Part shown: positions 24,264 to 31,564 of the stretch, in pieces
Layout of the letters: the number at the start of each line of letters is the position of its first letter
Position numbering within the stretch: the stretch's first letter is position 1
Assembly (NCBI GenBank): GCA_021155205.1
Contig: JAJNPS010000051.1
Span: 1 to 46,523, forward strand
DNA: 46,523 nucleotides
Direction of reading: 5' to 3'
From: Rhodobacterales bacterium
GTDB lineage: Bacteria; Pseudomonadota; Alphaproteobacteria; Rhodobacterales; Rhodobacteraceae
Notes under the pieces: model-generated
Databases searched by the model: none
What the model was told of the DNA's origin: nothing
Seen by the model: only the letters and a program-made list of their open reading frames with translations
Program-made: the position numbers and the translations under genes

Positions 24264-24542
24264 CTAAGCATGGGAGCCCCCCACGGAAGCATCTGGAGTG
24301 GCACCAATGTCGGCACGGATCAACTCCGGCCAGATCCGCTCCCAGTCATCAGGTCGCAATTCGCGCCGCGTAACTGCGCTGCACGTCATTGCCTCAATGC
24401 CCGCAGCACTCTTTAAGGCGCGCTTATGACCGTAGGCGATCTGCATGAGATATGCCGGAGAAATGCGCGCCTCCTTGCACTTCCGCCGCAACTCTTCATC
24501 CGGTGTCGCCTTGATCCACCTGATTAGGGATTCGATTCGCAT
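24264..24542 (-). CDS. Cro/YdaS-like HTH regulator
   Basis: A 92-aa protein, starting MRIESLIRWIKATPDEELRR. CKEARISPAYLMQIAYGHKR is the helix-turn-helix, in the style of YdaS/Cro-like proteins. It starts 10 bp from operator O1 (24553-24568) and faces the repressor-like gene at 24629, forming the two arms of the lysis-lysogeny switch. It would repress the opposite gene during lytic growth. Convergent with the 152-aa gene. Which of the two HTH genes is Cro and which is CI is inferred from context. Confidence 0.7.
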   Translation of the reverse strand: MRIESLIRWIKATPDEELRRKCKEARISPAYLMQIAYGHKRALKSAAGIEAMTCSAVTRRELRPDDWERIWPELIRADIGATPDASVGGSHA

Positions 24543-24552
24543 GATGGCGAAC

Positions 24553-24568
24553 TTTACCTACAGGTAAA
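24553..24568. promoter_or_regulatory. Phage operator O1
   Basis: TTTACCTACAGGTAAA has 7-bp perfect inverted arms around AC. It is next to the Cro-like start, so binding would block that gene. Confidence 0.8.
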
Positions 24569-24577
24569 TATATTTGC

Positions 24578-24593
24578 AATACCTACAGGTAAT
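24578..24593. promoter_or_regulatory. Phage operator O2
   Basis: AATACCTACAGGTAAT is a copy with 5-bp perfect core arms and one mismatch further out. Its centre is 25 bp from O1 and 15 bp from O3. It is the weakest match of the three. Confidence 0.75.
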
Positions 24594-24608
24594 TTACCTA
24601 TAGGTAAA
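24593..24608. promoter_or_regulatory. Phage operator O3
   Basis: TTTACCTATAGGTAAA is a perfect 16-bp palindrome, 20 bp before the repressor-like start. A candidate promoter for that gene (TTGCAA at 24574-24579, 18-bp spacer, CTATAG) overlaps O2 and O3. Confidence 0.8.
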
Positions 24609-24628
24609 AGGCGGCAAGAATCAAAGGC

Positions 24629-24982
24629 ATGAAGATGGACGAGATCTACACCACCCGAGTTGAGCGCCTGCGGGGGATAATTCGGGACGAATTCGGCGGC
24701 AAACAAGCGAGTATCGCGGCTCAACTCGGACGCCAGCCCGACTACATTTCGAGGCTATTGAGCGGCCGCACCAAGCTCGCGGAGAACCTTGCGCGAGAGT
24801 TCGAAGAACTCCTGAAAAAGCCTCCCTTTTGGCTCGATGGACTAGCTGATGCAGGAGCGTGGCCGCTTCCAGGAATCGATCCGGCCGACTTCGCACGCAT
24901 CCCCCCTGAAGATCGCGAAGAGGTCATCGGCCTCATTCGGTTGAAAATCGCGAGATTTGCCAAGAAAAGCGCCGCCGCCTAA
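24629..24982 (+). CDS. HTH-only phage repressor (CI-like position)
   Basis: A 117-aa protein, starting MKMDEIYTTRVERLRGIIRD. The HTH is at about residues 22-50 (GGKQASIAAQLGRQPDYISR, then LLSGRTKLAENLAREFEELL). The rest is a short helical tail. There is no LexA-like S24 peptidase domain, unlike lambda CI, so RecA-driven self-cleavage is not expected; induction must work another way. It reads away from the Cro-like gene across operators O1-O3, and a lipoprotein gene follows in the same direction. Operator binding by this protein is inferred. Confidence 0.75.
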   Translation: MKMDEIYTTRVERLRGIIRDEFGGKQASIAAQLGRQPDYISRLLSGRTKLAENLAREFEELLKKPPFWLDGLADAGAWPLPGIDPADFARIPPEDREEVIGLIRLKIARFAKKSAAA

Positions 24983-25015
24983 GCTCAGTCTGGTCGTAAA
25001 CAACACCTCGGCGAC

Positions 25016-25573
25016 ATGGACACCTCAAAACGACTCCCCGTAGCTTGCGGCATGACCGGTATCGTAGCGACACTACTGGCAGCTTGTACGCCATTCGCTG
25101 TACCTCGGTATCAACCAGGTCTAACCCCTTCTAGCCCTCCACAGCAAACACATTTCAGCGTTGGAGATGTAACCCGCACAAAGCCCAAAATTGGGGGTGC
25201 AGACGAGATTGAATGCCCTAGCGTTGGCTTCCTTGTTCCTGCAGACAATAGCGGGCTAACGTCGTACGTTCAAAAGGCAATCGTGGCCGAACTGCGCGCA
25301 TCAGGCACTTTCGATGCGTCATCGCCTGCGCGTATCGAAGGATCCATAGACCGTGCAGAAATTGCCCCACTTCTTGATAGTCTCAGCCTCGCCATCACGC
25401 TTCGCGCACCCGGCTCGCCCGCCATTCACGTCGCGAAAAGCATTGCCGTGCGCGGAGGCACATTAGCCGGTATCCAGACATGCAATAACGCTGCGGCGGC
25501 ATTTCCAGGCCTTCTGCAGGACGTTCTTAGCGATGCTATTCCACAACTCAATCAGAAGCCCCACCCAAAATAA
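25016..25573 (+). CDS. Lipoprotein, likely expressed in the lysogen
   Basis: A 185-aa protein, starting MDTSKRLPVACGMTGIVATL. A hydrophobic stretch ends in the lipobox LLAAC (about residues 20-24), so the mature protein should be lipid-anchored. The mature part is beta-rich with an internal Cys at IECPSVGF and another at IQTCNN, which may form a disulfide. It lies 33 bp after the repressor-like gene in the same direction, so it is probably co-transcribed in the lysogen. A role in lysogenic conversion or in excluding other phages is plausible; no family recognised. Confidence 0.75.
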   Translation: MDTSKRLPVACGMTGIVATLLAACTPFAVPRYQPGLTPSSPPQQTHFSVGDVTRTKPKIGGADEIECPSVGFLVPADNSGLTSYVQKAIVAELRASGTFDASSPARIEGSIDRAEIAPLLDSLSLAITLRAPGSPAIHVAKSIAVRGGTLAGIQTCNNAAAAFPGLLQDVLSDAIPQLNQKPHPK

Positions 25574-25588
25574 TTACCTCAAGGTATA
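25573..25588. promoter_or_regulatory. Phage operator O4
   Basis: ATTACCTCAAGGTATA has ACCT-CA-AGGT core arms as in O1-O3. Its centre is 25 bp from O5, the same spacing as O1-O2. It begins at the stop of the lipoprotein gene. Confidence 0.7.
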
Positions 25589-25615
25589 GACAGAAAATTT
25601 ACCTGTAGGTAATAT
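25587..25615 (+). promoter_or_regulatory. Promoter of the plus-strand operon
   Basis: TAGACA (25587-25592), 17-bp spacer, TAATAT (25610-25615). Operator O5 covers the spacer and most of the -10 box, so the repressor should block it. It is 28 bp before the first gene of the 25,644-36,259 operon. Confidence 0.65.
25598..25613. promoter_or_regulatory. Phage operator O5
   Basis: TTTACCTGTAGGTAAT is a near-perfect copy of O1/O3, overlapping the -10 of the plus-strand promoter. Confidence 0.75.
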
Positions 25616-25643
25616 TCGCCGGACACAACCCTGGAGTCCGGCA

Positions 25644-25946
25644 ATGCGTTCTCCCGCCTCTTCTTCTAGCTTGTTGGCCCTCGGCCTGCGCTTCATGCGC
25701 TGGCGTGAGCAGACCGCCTATGGCGACCCCACGCCCCACGGCACGGCCGAAGAACGCCTCGTTCGCCTGGAACAGGCGGTCGTAGAGATCAATGCGACTG
25801 CCCAGTTCCTGGGCGGCGCCCTGCGAATCGACTGGGAGCCTGAACCCCAGGATCATCCCGTCAATGTCGAACGGCTCGCGATCATCGCCCGTTTGCACGT
25901 GGCGATCACGGAACTTGCGGCACGTCCGATGGGGAGCAAGGAATGA
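25644..25946 (+). CDS. Hypothetical phage protein, first in plus operon
   Basis: A 100-aa protein, starting MRSPASSSSLLALGLRFMRW. The rest is helical with EERLVRLEQAVVEINATAQF and RLAIIARLHVAITELAAR. GGAG lies seven bases before the ATG. It is the first gene after the repressed promoter and is coupled to the next by ATGA. No family recognised; being first in the operon suggests an early role. Confidence 0.6.
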   Translation: MRSPASSSSLLALGLRFMRWREQTAYGDPTPHGTAEERLVRLEQAVVEINATAQFLGGALRIDWEPEPQDHPVNVERLAIIARLHVAITELAARPMGSKE

Positions 25947-26242
25947 CCCCCGCCACTGTCATCGCGCCCCTGCATGAAGAACTCGAACTGCAGATGAGGC
26001 ACATTCGCTACAACGCGAACTGGTGCCGGCTACGTGGTCACAGCCAGTCCATAGCAGCTGAGCGCCACTACGCCATCGAGGCGATCCACGGTGTTGCGCT
26101 CTCGCTGTTTCGCGACGGAACTCCGGAAGTCAGAGCGGCGCTGGACGGCGTGCTGCTGGCAGTCACCGCCGCGCGAAACGAGCTGAAATTTCTCTGCGGT
26201 CGCTATCTACGGGACCCGATCCTCGAGTCCATAGGAGGTTGA
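25943..26242 (+). CDS. Hypothetical phage protein
   Basis: A 99-aa protein, starting MTPATVIAPLHEELELQMRH. It is helical, with AERHYAIEAIHGVALSLFRD in the middle and a basic end (KFLCGRYLRDP). The ATG overlaps the previous stop. No family recognised. Position in the plus-strand operon suggests regulation by the same promoter. Confidence 0.55.
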   Translation: MTPATVIAPLHEELELQMRHIRYNANWCRLRGHSQSIAAERHYAIEAIHGVALSLFRDGTPEVRAALDGVLLAVTAARNELKFLCGRYLRDPILESIGG

Positions 26243-26243
26243 C

Positions 26244-26549
26244 ATGCCCCAACCGATCACCCTCACCCCTCGCATCCTTGCCCTCCTCGGTGGCGTCTTC
26301 ATCGCTATCTGCGCCTTGCTCATCCTGGGCGGCGCCGCCGCCTTGCACTGGCGCGCCAGCGACGAGCGCGCGTTCAACGATCTGGACCGCCGCATGATTC
26401 TGGCCACGTCAGCGCAATGCGATCGTCGTGCGCGGCTGCTGCATGACCCCCTGCGCGGCGGATTCAGTTGCGTCTATATCAATCCGGACGGCGAGGCCAT
26501 GCTGCAGCCAGTCCTCGAGTTCCCGCTTGAATTGAACAGGGGAATGTGA
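26244..26549 (+). CDS. Small single-pass membrane protein
   Basis: A 101-aa protein, starting MPQPITLTPRILALLGGVFI. Residues about 11-37 form one transmembrane helix (ILALLGGVFIAICALLILGG). The rest, with two Cys (AQCDRRARLL, FSCVYINPDG), would face the periplasm if the N-terminus is inside. The ATG has GGAGG six bases upstream. No family recognised; a superinfection or envelope role is possible. Confidence 0.6.
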   Translation: MPQPITLTPRILALLGGVFIAICALLILGGAAALHWRASDERAFNDLDRRMILATSAQCDRRARLLHDPLRGGFSCVYINPDGEAMLQPVLEFPLELNRGM

Positions 26550-26770
26550 TGACACGCATCGCGGTCAACCGTCAGCATCTGGAAGAGGCTCACCGCCAGT
26601 CCCGCCTGCCGATCAGCCTCGATGCCGCCTTGCAGACGCCTGCACTCGCCCTGGCGCTGCTCATTACCGCAGAAACCATCGCGCGGCCTCGACCCGCGCG
26701 AGCACCTATGCGCCGCCGTGTCGCCAAGGTGATTGATTTCCAGAAAGTACGCGCCGGCGACATCGACTAG
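26549..26770 (+). CDS. Small hypothetical phage protein
   Basis: A 73-aa protein, starting MTRIAVNRQHLEEAHRQSRL. It is basic and mostly helical (LDAALQTPALALALLITAET), ending in RRRVAKVIDFQKVRAGDID. The ATG overlaps the previous stop as TGATG. It shows no known motif. It could bind nucleic acid, judging only from charge. Confidence 0.5.
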   Translation: MTRIAVNRQHLEEAHRQSRLPISLDAALQTPALALALLITAETIARPRPARAPMRRRVAKVIDFQKVRAGDID

Positions 26771-26779
26771 AGGTTAACC

Positions 26780-27142
26780 ATGAGAGATCTGTTATCCAGC
26801 GACGTGCTGGAGGCCCTCGGCTCGTCCAAATTGACTGCACCGGAGGTGGCCGAGGCCCTGCAACGCGAGCTCCAGCCCGTTGCGAAATGCCTGTCCAACC
26901 TGGTCGCCCGCGGCCGGGTTCGCCGCGCCGGGCGGCGCGACCAGCGCACGCTGTACGAGGCTGTGCCGCTCGATGGCAGCCCGGTCCGCCACGACCCGCC
27001 GGACGGCGCACCCACGCCGACCGTCTATGGGCTGCTCACCGATGGGCGGTTGTTCTCGCTCCAGGGAGAGGAGGCCACCGTCTTCACTCTCGACGAGTCT
27101 GCGCAGATCCGTTCCCTCTTTCGCGGGGAGCGCACCGCGTGA
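26780..27142 (+). CDS. Winged-helix-like protein
   Basis: A 120-aa protein, starting MRDLLSSDVLEALGSSKLTA. TAPEVAEALQRELQPVAKCL followed by SNLVARGRVRRAGRRDQRTL is a winged helix typical of MarR/ArsR-like or phage DNA-binding modules. The second half (TPTVYGLLTDGRLFSLQGEE) is beta-rich. It probably binds DNA as a regulator. The stop overlaps the next start as GTGA. No closer family recognised. Confidence 0.6.
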   Translation: MRDLLSSDVLEALGSSKLTAPEVAEALQRELQPVAKCLSNLVARGRVRRAGRRDQRTLYEAVPLDGSPVRHDPPDGAPTPTVYGLLTDGRLFSLQGEEATVFTLDESAQIRSLFRGERTA

Positions 27143-27354
27143 CCACCGTATCCGTTAACCGCGACCTGGTGAAGCGTCAGTTGGCCGCCGCCCGCGCCGT
27201 GCTGACCGTCTTCGAAACCGCAGGCATGAGCGAACGGCCCGCCCTCGATACCGACCTCGCCATTCAGCGGCTGGTCGAGCTTGAGCTCGCTACCGAAGGC
27301 CTGGCCCGCGCCGTCTACACCCTTCCCCTTGACCCGGAGATGTCCCGTGGATGA
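27139..27354 (+). CDS. Small hypothetical phage protein
   Basis: A 71-aa protein with a GTG start, beginning TTVSVNRDLVKRQLAAARAV after the initiator. It is helical with AIQRLVELELATEGLARAVY. Start overlaps the previous stop (GTGA) and its stop overlaps the ParB-like start (GTGGATGA). The tight coupling supports translation. No family recognised. Confidence 0.55.
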   Translation: MTTVSVNRDLVKRQLAAARAVLTVFETAGMSERPALDTDLAIQRLVELELATEGLARAVYTLPLDPEMSRG

Positions 27355-29386
27355 TCTGACCCTGCAAAACCAATCCGCCCCGCACGAAGAGGCCGATCAG
27401 GACCTCGTCACTCGCCTGGCACTCGACGCGATCGTCTCGACGCGCAACACCCGCAAAACGATGGACCCGGCGGAGCTTGCCGAACTGGCGGAGAGCATCA
27501 AGAAGCACGGCATTCTGCAACCGATCGTCGTGCGCCCGGATCCAGTCACGGACGGACAGTACCAGCTGATCGCGGGCCACCGCCGACACGCCGCGAGCGC
27601 TCTTGCTGGCCGCACGTCGATTCCCGCCAAGATTGTTCATGTGAACGACCTCGAGGCGCTTGAGCTGCAAGTGATCGAGAACCTGCAGCGCGTGGACCTG
27701 CACCCCCTGGAGGAGGCCGAAGGCTACGAGGAATTGCTCGCCGGCCACAAGGATGAAGAGGGCTATGGCGTCGAACAACTGGCCGCGCTGCTCGGCAAAA
27801 GCAAGGCCTACATCTACGCCCGCCTGAAACTCTGCGCGCTACAGCCGGTGTGTCGCACGGCGTTCTATGCGGGCGAACTGGATGCCTCCACCGCCCTCCT
27901 CCTGGCCCGTATTCCGGTGCCCACGCTCCAGGAACAGGCGCTCAAGGAAGTCACCAAGCAGGGCTACATGGGGGCGCCCATGCCCTTTCGTCAGGCTAAA
28001 GATCACGTTCAACGCAACTACATGCTGCGACTGGACCAAGCCAAGTTCAAGATCCAGGACGAGACGCTGGTGCCAACAGCCGGGGCCTGCCGCAGCTGCT
28101 CGAAGCGCACGGGCTCCAATCCTGATCTGTTCGGCGACGTTGAACATGCAGACGTCTGCACGGATCCGGAGTGCTTCGACAGCAAGCGCAAGGCCCATGC
28201 CGCCCGGCTGATCGCCGCTGCCAACGAAAGCGGCAAGAAGGTCATCACGGGCAAAGAGGCCAAGAAGATCAAGCCTCACCAGCACTCGAGCGGCTACGAA
28301 GGCTACGTCCAGCCTGAAGCCAATTGTTGGGAGACGGGCGGCGGCGGGAAGACCTACAAGAGGCTGCTCGGCAAGGATGCGCCCGAGTCCGTGCTGCTCG
28401 AGGATCCCCATACCGGCGAAATCGTCGAGCTGCTGCCGGCCGCAGCGACCAAGCAGGCATTGAAGGACAAGGGTCTCGTCGTCTCGCGGTCGACGAACGA
28501 GTACTCGCCGCAGCAACGGGCCGAGGAGGCCAAGCGCGAAGGTCTCAAGGCCTATCGGCGCGAGCTTTACCAGGCTATCCATGAAGCCGTCCAGCAACGG
28601 CTGCAAAGCGGGGAGACCCTCTTCCTGGAGGATATGCAGTTGCTGGCCGCGACCTTCCTGGATCGCCTGTACTCGAACATCCAACCGGTTGTCCGCAAGC
28701 TCTGGGACTGGGATGCGACTGGCGAGAAGGTCGGCATCGGCCAGTTGGGCGCGACCGACATTGCGGTCCTGATGGTCGATATTGCCTTGGCCAGCGAGAC
28801 CGACCAGCCGACCTACTCCTCGAATACCGAACCGACGCGGATGCGCGAGTTTGCGGCGCGGTACGGCATCGATGCCGACGCCATCAAGAAGCGCCTGCAG
28901 GCCGAAGCCCGGGCAAAGCTCAAAGCCAAGGCGGATGCCGCCAAGGCCGCTGCGGAGAAGCGTCAGGCCGGCAAGAAGTCGGAGAAGGCCGCGCTCACCA
29001 AGAAAGGTGCGCGCGCGAAGACGGCAGATTCCGCAACTCCTGCCGTGGAGGAAAACATCGCGACCGGAGGATTCACAGCCGGCGATCGCGTCATGGTTCG
29101 CCATGTCGCGAATGGCGCGAATGGTCGGCCCCTCCCCTGGCGCGGCCAGTTCGGCGTGATCCAGGACATTCACTCCCTCGGGGCGCTGATCAAGTGGGAT
29201 AACGGCCGCCGTCCTGCTCGCCTCGATGTCAGTCATCTGATCGCCGCCGAAGCGGCGGAGGCCGCACAGACGGCCGCATTGGCGGATACAGCGGCACAGG
29301 CCCCGAACGAAAGCGCGCCAGCGTCCGCAATTTCGGACGAGGCCGCCGCTACCGGCAAGACCGTGTCCGAGACCCAGGGAGCGTGA
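27347..29386 (+). CDS. ParB-like nuclease/partition-type protein
   Basis: A 679-aa protein with a GTG start. Residues about 30-125 are a ParB N-terminal domain: LAELAESIKKHGILQPIVVR, YQLIAGHRRHAASALAG (GHRR motif) and LQVIENLQRVDLHPLEEAEG. An HTH follows (VEQLAALLGKSKAYIYARLK, about 145-165). A Cys cluster (ACRSCSKRT...DVCTDPECF, about 248-285) may bind zinc. The C-terminal half is helical, Lys/Ala-rich, then a KOW-like GDRVMVRHVANGANG segment near 570. Phage ParB-like proteins are often nucleases or DNA-binding factors; it is too large for a plain partition protein. SSB follows. Confidence 0.8.
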   Translation: MDDLTLQNQSAPHEEADQDLVTRLALDAIVSTRNTRKTMDPAELAELAESIKKHGILQPIVVRPDPVTDGQYQLIAGHRRHAASALAGRTSIPAKIVHVNDLEALELQVIENLQRVDLHPLEEAEGYEELLAGHKDEEGYGVEQLAALLGKSKAYIYARLKLCALQPVCRTAFYAGELDASTALLLARIPVPTLQEQALKEVTKQGYMGAPMPFRQAKDHVQRNYMLRLDQAKFKIQDETLVPTAGACRSCSKRTGSNPDLFGDVEHADVCTDPECFDSKRKAHAARLIAAANESGKKVITGKEAKKIKPHQHSSGYEGYVQPEANCWETGGGGKTYKRLLGKDAPESVLLEDPHTGEIVELLPAAATKQALKDKGLVVSRSTNEYSPQQRAEEAKREGLKAYRRELYQAIHEAVQQRLQSGETLFLEDMQLLAATFLDRLYSNIQPVVRKLWDWDATGEKVGIGQLGATDIAVLMVDIALASETDQPTYSSNTEPTRMREFAARYGIDADAIKKRLQAEARAKLKAKADAAKAAAEKRQAGKKSEKAALTKKGARAKTADSATPAVEENIATGGFTAGDRVMVRHVANGANGRPLPWRGQFGVIQDIHSLGALIKWDNGRRPARLDVSHLIAAEAAEAAQTAALADTAAQAPNESAPASAISDEAAATGKTVSETQGA

Positions 29387-29387
29387 C

Positions 29388-29846
29388 GTGGCCAGCGTTA
29401 ACAAAGTGATCCTGGTCGGCAACCTCGGCCGCGACCCCGACGTGCGCTACATGCCGGACGGCTCCGCCATCACCAGCATTTCCATCGCCACCACGCAGGC
29501 ATGGAAGGACAAGAGCACGGGCGAACGCCGTGAGGAGACCGAGTGGCATCGCGTGGTGCTCTACAACCGGCTGGCCGAGGTCGCCGGGGAGTACCTGAAG
29601 AAAGGCCGCGCCGTCTACGTGGAGGGCCGCCTCAAGACCCGCAAATGGCAGGACCGCCAAACCGGAGCCGACAAGTACACGACGGAGATCATCGGCGACC
29701 ACATGCAAATGCTGGGTCTGCGTCGCGACGACGACGGCCCCAGCCCGCAGGCTCGGCCCACGTCATCGCCCTACGGCAGCGGCAACCTGGACGACGACAT
29801 TCCGTTCGCCCCCGCTGCATCCGGGCGGGCCGGTCTGGTGCTGTAG
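29388..29846 (+). CDS. ssb: Single-stranded DNA-binding protein
   Basis: A 152-aa protein with GTG start; MASVNKVILVGNLGRDPDVR is the typical SSB opening, followed by the OB fold (ITSISIATTQAWKD, EWHRVVLYNRLAEVAGEYL, YVEGRLKTRKWQD). The tail has the DDDIPF acidic tip, but 12 further residues (APAASGRAGLVL) follow it. In bacterial SSB the tip is at the very end and recruits partners, so this extension is odd. It protects ssDNA during phage replication or recombination. It follows the ParB-like gene by one base. Confidence 0.93.
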   Translation: MASVNKVILVGNLGRDPDVRYMPDGSAITSISIATTQAWKDKSTGERREETEWHRVVLYNRLAEVAGEYLKKGRAVYVEGRLKTRKWQDRQTGADKYTTEIIGDHMQMLGLRRDDDGPSPQARPTSSPYGSGNLDDDIPFAPAASGRAGLVL

Positions 29847-29857
29847 GCGGAGGGAAC

Positions 29858-30469
29858 ATGGACCGAATCGAACAGATCCGCGCTTTCCTCCCCACGGTCG
29901 CGCCCACACTGGCCCCCTCGGAGTTCCACGAACGCGTCGTCGCATTGCTGTGCGCAGTCTTCGCGGCGGCGCCCGAGCAACTGACGGTGGACTGGCCCCG
30001 GGTTCAGTGGTTCGGCGTCGAGGGTGGCGTCGAGGTTCCTGTCTACAAACCAGAGCTGACCACCACGGACCCGGCCACGTTGACCCGACTGGTATTTGCT
30101 GCCCATGACATGGGCGTGCGCGTGGAACTGCGACCCATGCGGTTCCATACCCTGCGTTTCATCATGAAGCCGCGCCCGTACCGCTCCGGCAGCGGTCGCT
30201 CTCCCTGGGAGCATCCCACGCTTGCCCGTGCCCTGCACACCTGGCGCGGCTTGGGTGGCCCGACCAGCCTGGGGCGCACCGCGTTCGAATCGGACGCGCA
30301 GCTGACTGCCGAGCAGCGCCATCTCGATCCTGCCGGCCGCTACGCCGACCCCACCGTCCAACTCTGGTACCGGATATGGGAAATGGGCGTTCAACATGCC
30401 CAGGCCGCCGCGGTTGCGCAACGCCCTCTTTCTCCCCCAGCCCCCGAGGAGGTGCCCCATGCACATTGA
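29858..30469 (+). CDS. Hypothetical phage protein
   Basis: A 203-aa protein, starting MDRIEQIRAFLPTVAPTLAP. The first half has FHERVVALLCAVFAAAPEQL and WPRVQWFGVEGGVEVPVYKP; the second half is basic and Pro-rich. GGAGGG lies five bases before the ATG at 29858. It overlaps the next gene by 11 bp. No family recognised. The upstream open frame lies inside ssb and is rejected. Confidence 0.55.
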   Translation: MDRIEQIRAFLPTVAPTLAPSEFHERVVALLCAVFAAAPEQLTVDWPRVQWFGVEGGVEVPVYKPELTTTDPATLTRLVFAAHDMGVRVELRPMRFHTLRFIMKPRPYRSGSGRSPWEHPTLARALHTWRGLGGPTSLGRTAFESDAQLTAEQRHLDPAGRYADPTVQLWYRIWEMGVQHAQAAAVAQRPLSPPAPEEVPHAH

Positions 30470-30890
30470 CCTGCCCATTCCCTCGTTCATTCTGCTGTTG
30501 ACCGCCGTCGCGATCATCTGCGCCGCGATCGGTGCGGCTTGCGCGGCGCCCCTGGCGCACCGCCGCACTATCGAGCTCAAGCGCGACCTGCAGGCCTGGC
30601 AATTCATCGTCGACGAATACCGCTGTTGGCTCGGCCCGGAAATGCCCGACGTCGCCCGCCTACTCGATAACCTCGAGGCCGACGCGGCCGGCGCACCGCT
30701 CAATTCCGGAACGCCGTCATTTGCCGACAACTGCACGGTCAACGGATTGCGCGAGCAACTGCGCCGGATCCGGACGGGGCTGCAATTACGGGGCGAGGCG
30801 ACCACTCATCCTGCTGACACAACAGATATCTCACGCGTCTCAGCACCGTCTATTTCCCCTGCCGGCAACGGCTCTATCCAAGCGAGGTAA
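30459..30890 (+). CDS. Membrane-anchored phage protein upstream of DGR
   Basis: A 143-aa protein, starting MHIDLPIPSFILLLTAVAII. Residues about 8-33 form one transmembrane helix (FILLLTAVAIICAAIGAACA). The cytoplasmic or periplasmic part is helical (LKRDLQAWQFIVDEYRCW) and then Ser/Thr-rich. The ATG overlaps the previous gene. The DGR target 1 starts 2 bp after its stop, so they are in one operon; whether it works with the DGR targets is unknown. Confidence 0.55.
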   Translation: MHIDLPIPSFILLLTAVAIICAAIGAACAAPLAHRRTIELKRDLQAWQFIVDEYRCWLGPEMPDVARLLDNLEADAAGAPLNSGTPSFADNCTVNGLREQLRRIRTGLQLRGEATTHPADTTDISRVSAPSISPAGNGSIQAR

Positions 30891-30892
30891 TC

Positions 30893-31492
30893 ATGACTGC
30901 AGTCCTAGCAGCAGCCCTGCCGATCGGCACCGCCATTCAGGGCGGCACCTACGTCGGCTCCGTCCGTATCGGCGACCAAGTCTATGGCATCGTCGTCGCC
31001 CCCAAGGCGACCGGCGAGACCGAAGGCGAGTGGCTGTCGAAGTACGAATCCGTGCCCGGCGCGACGAGCTTCGTCGACGGTGCGGCCAACACCGCCGCCA
31101 TGGCCTTCGCCGGCAGCGAGCTCGCGACCTGGGCCCAGGGGCTGGATATCGGTGGGCACACCGACTGGTATCTCCCAGCCCGCGACGAGCTCGAGCTCGC
31201 CTATCGGCACCTGAAACCCACGACCGACAGCAACTGGGTATGGCGCCATGGCGACAACCCGAGCAGCGTGCCCGCCGGCTATCCCTACACCGAAACGAGT
31301 CCCGCGCAAACGACCGTCTCCGGTTTCGCGCTCGGCCAGCCCGAGGCCTTCGAACGCGCCTGGTATTGGACCAGCACGCAGTACTCGGCCGGCTACGCCT
31401 GGGTCCAGGACTTCGAAGTTGGCTATCAGGGCACCGGCGGCAAGGACGACAGGTACCGGGCCCGTGCCGTCCGCAGATTCCTCATCAATTGA
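30893..31492 (+). CDS. DGR target protein 1, DUF1566/lectin-like
   Basis: A 199-aa protein, starting MTAVLAAALPIGTAIQGGTY. The second half is a DUF1566/C-type-lectin-like domain: GLDIGGHTDWYLPARDELEL (about residues 82-101), then WYWTSTQYSAGYAWVQDFEV near residue 155, ending RARAVRRFLIN. The last 35 codons (31376-31480) are VR1, matching the TR except at adenines. In such folds variable residues sit on the ligand face. There is no signal peptide. It sits in a plus-strand operon, not beside the tail genes, so its place in the virion, if any, is unclear. Confidence 0.85.
   Translation: MTAVLAAALPIGTAIQGGTYVGSVRIGDQVYGIVVAPKATGETEGEWLSKYESVPGATSFVDGAANTAAMAFAGSELATWAQGLDIGGHTDWYLPARDELELAYRHLKPTTDSNWVWRHGDNPSSVPAGYPYTETSPAQTTVSGFALGQPEAFERAWYWTSTQYSAGYAWVQDFEVGYQGTGGKDDRYRARAVRRFLIN
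31376..31480 (+). repeat. DGR variable region VR1
   Basis: These 105 bp align without gaps to the TR (32782-32886). There are 12 differences (8 A to G, 3 A to T, 1 A to C), all at TR adenines; all 74 non-adenine positions are identical. It encodes the C-terminal domain of target 1, ending 12 bp before the last base of the stop codon. Confidence 0.97.
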
Positions 31493-31517
31493 ACCCTTCA
31501 ACCCTTTCCGCATGAGG

Positions 31518-31548
31518 ACGGCGCGCAGCGCCGTTCGCGTCAAATTTT
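31518..31548 (+). promoter_or_regulatory. Hairpin and repeat downstream of VR1
   Basis: ACGGCGC-GCA-GCGCCGT (31518-31534) is a perfect 7-bp stem with a 3-nt loop, 37 bp after VR1. It opens a 31-bp sequence found with one mismatch after VR2 (32171-32201) and not after the TR. In the BPP-1 DGR a hairpin at this place is needed for target recognition. Confidence 0.75.
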
Positions 31549-31564
31549 TCTGGAGAACCGCACC

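Noticed and set aside
27839..29422. 527-aa minus-strand ORF
   Set aside because: It is antisense to the ParB-like gene; no motif and no ribosome site in context.
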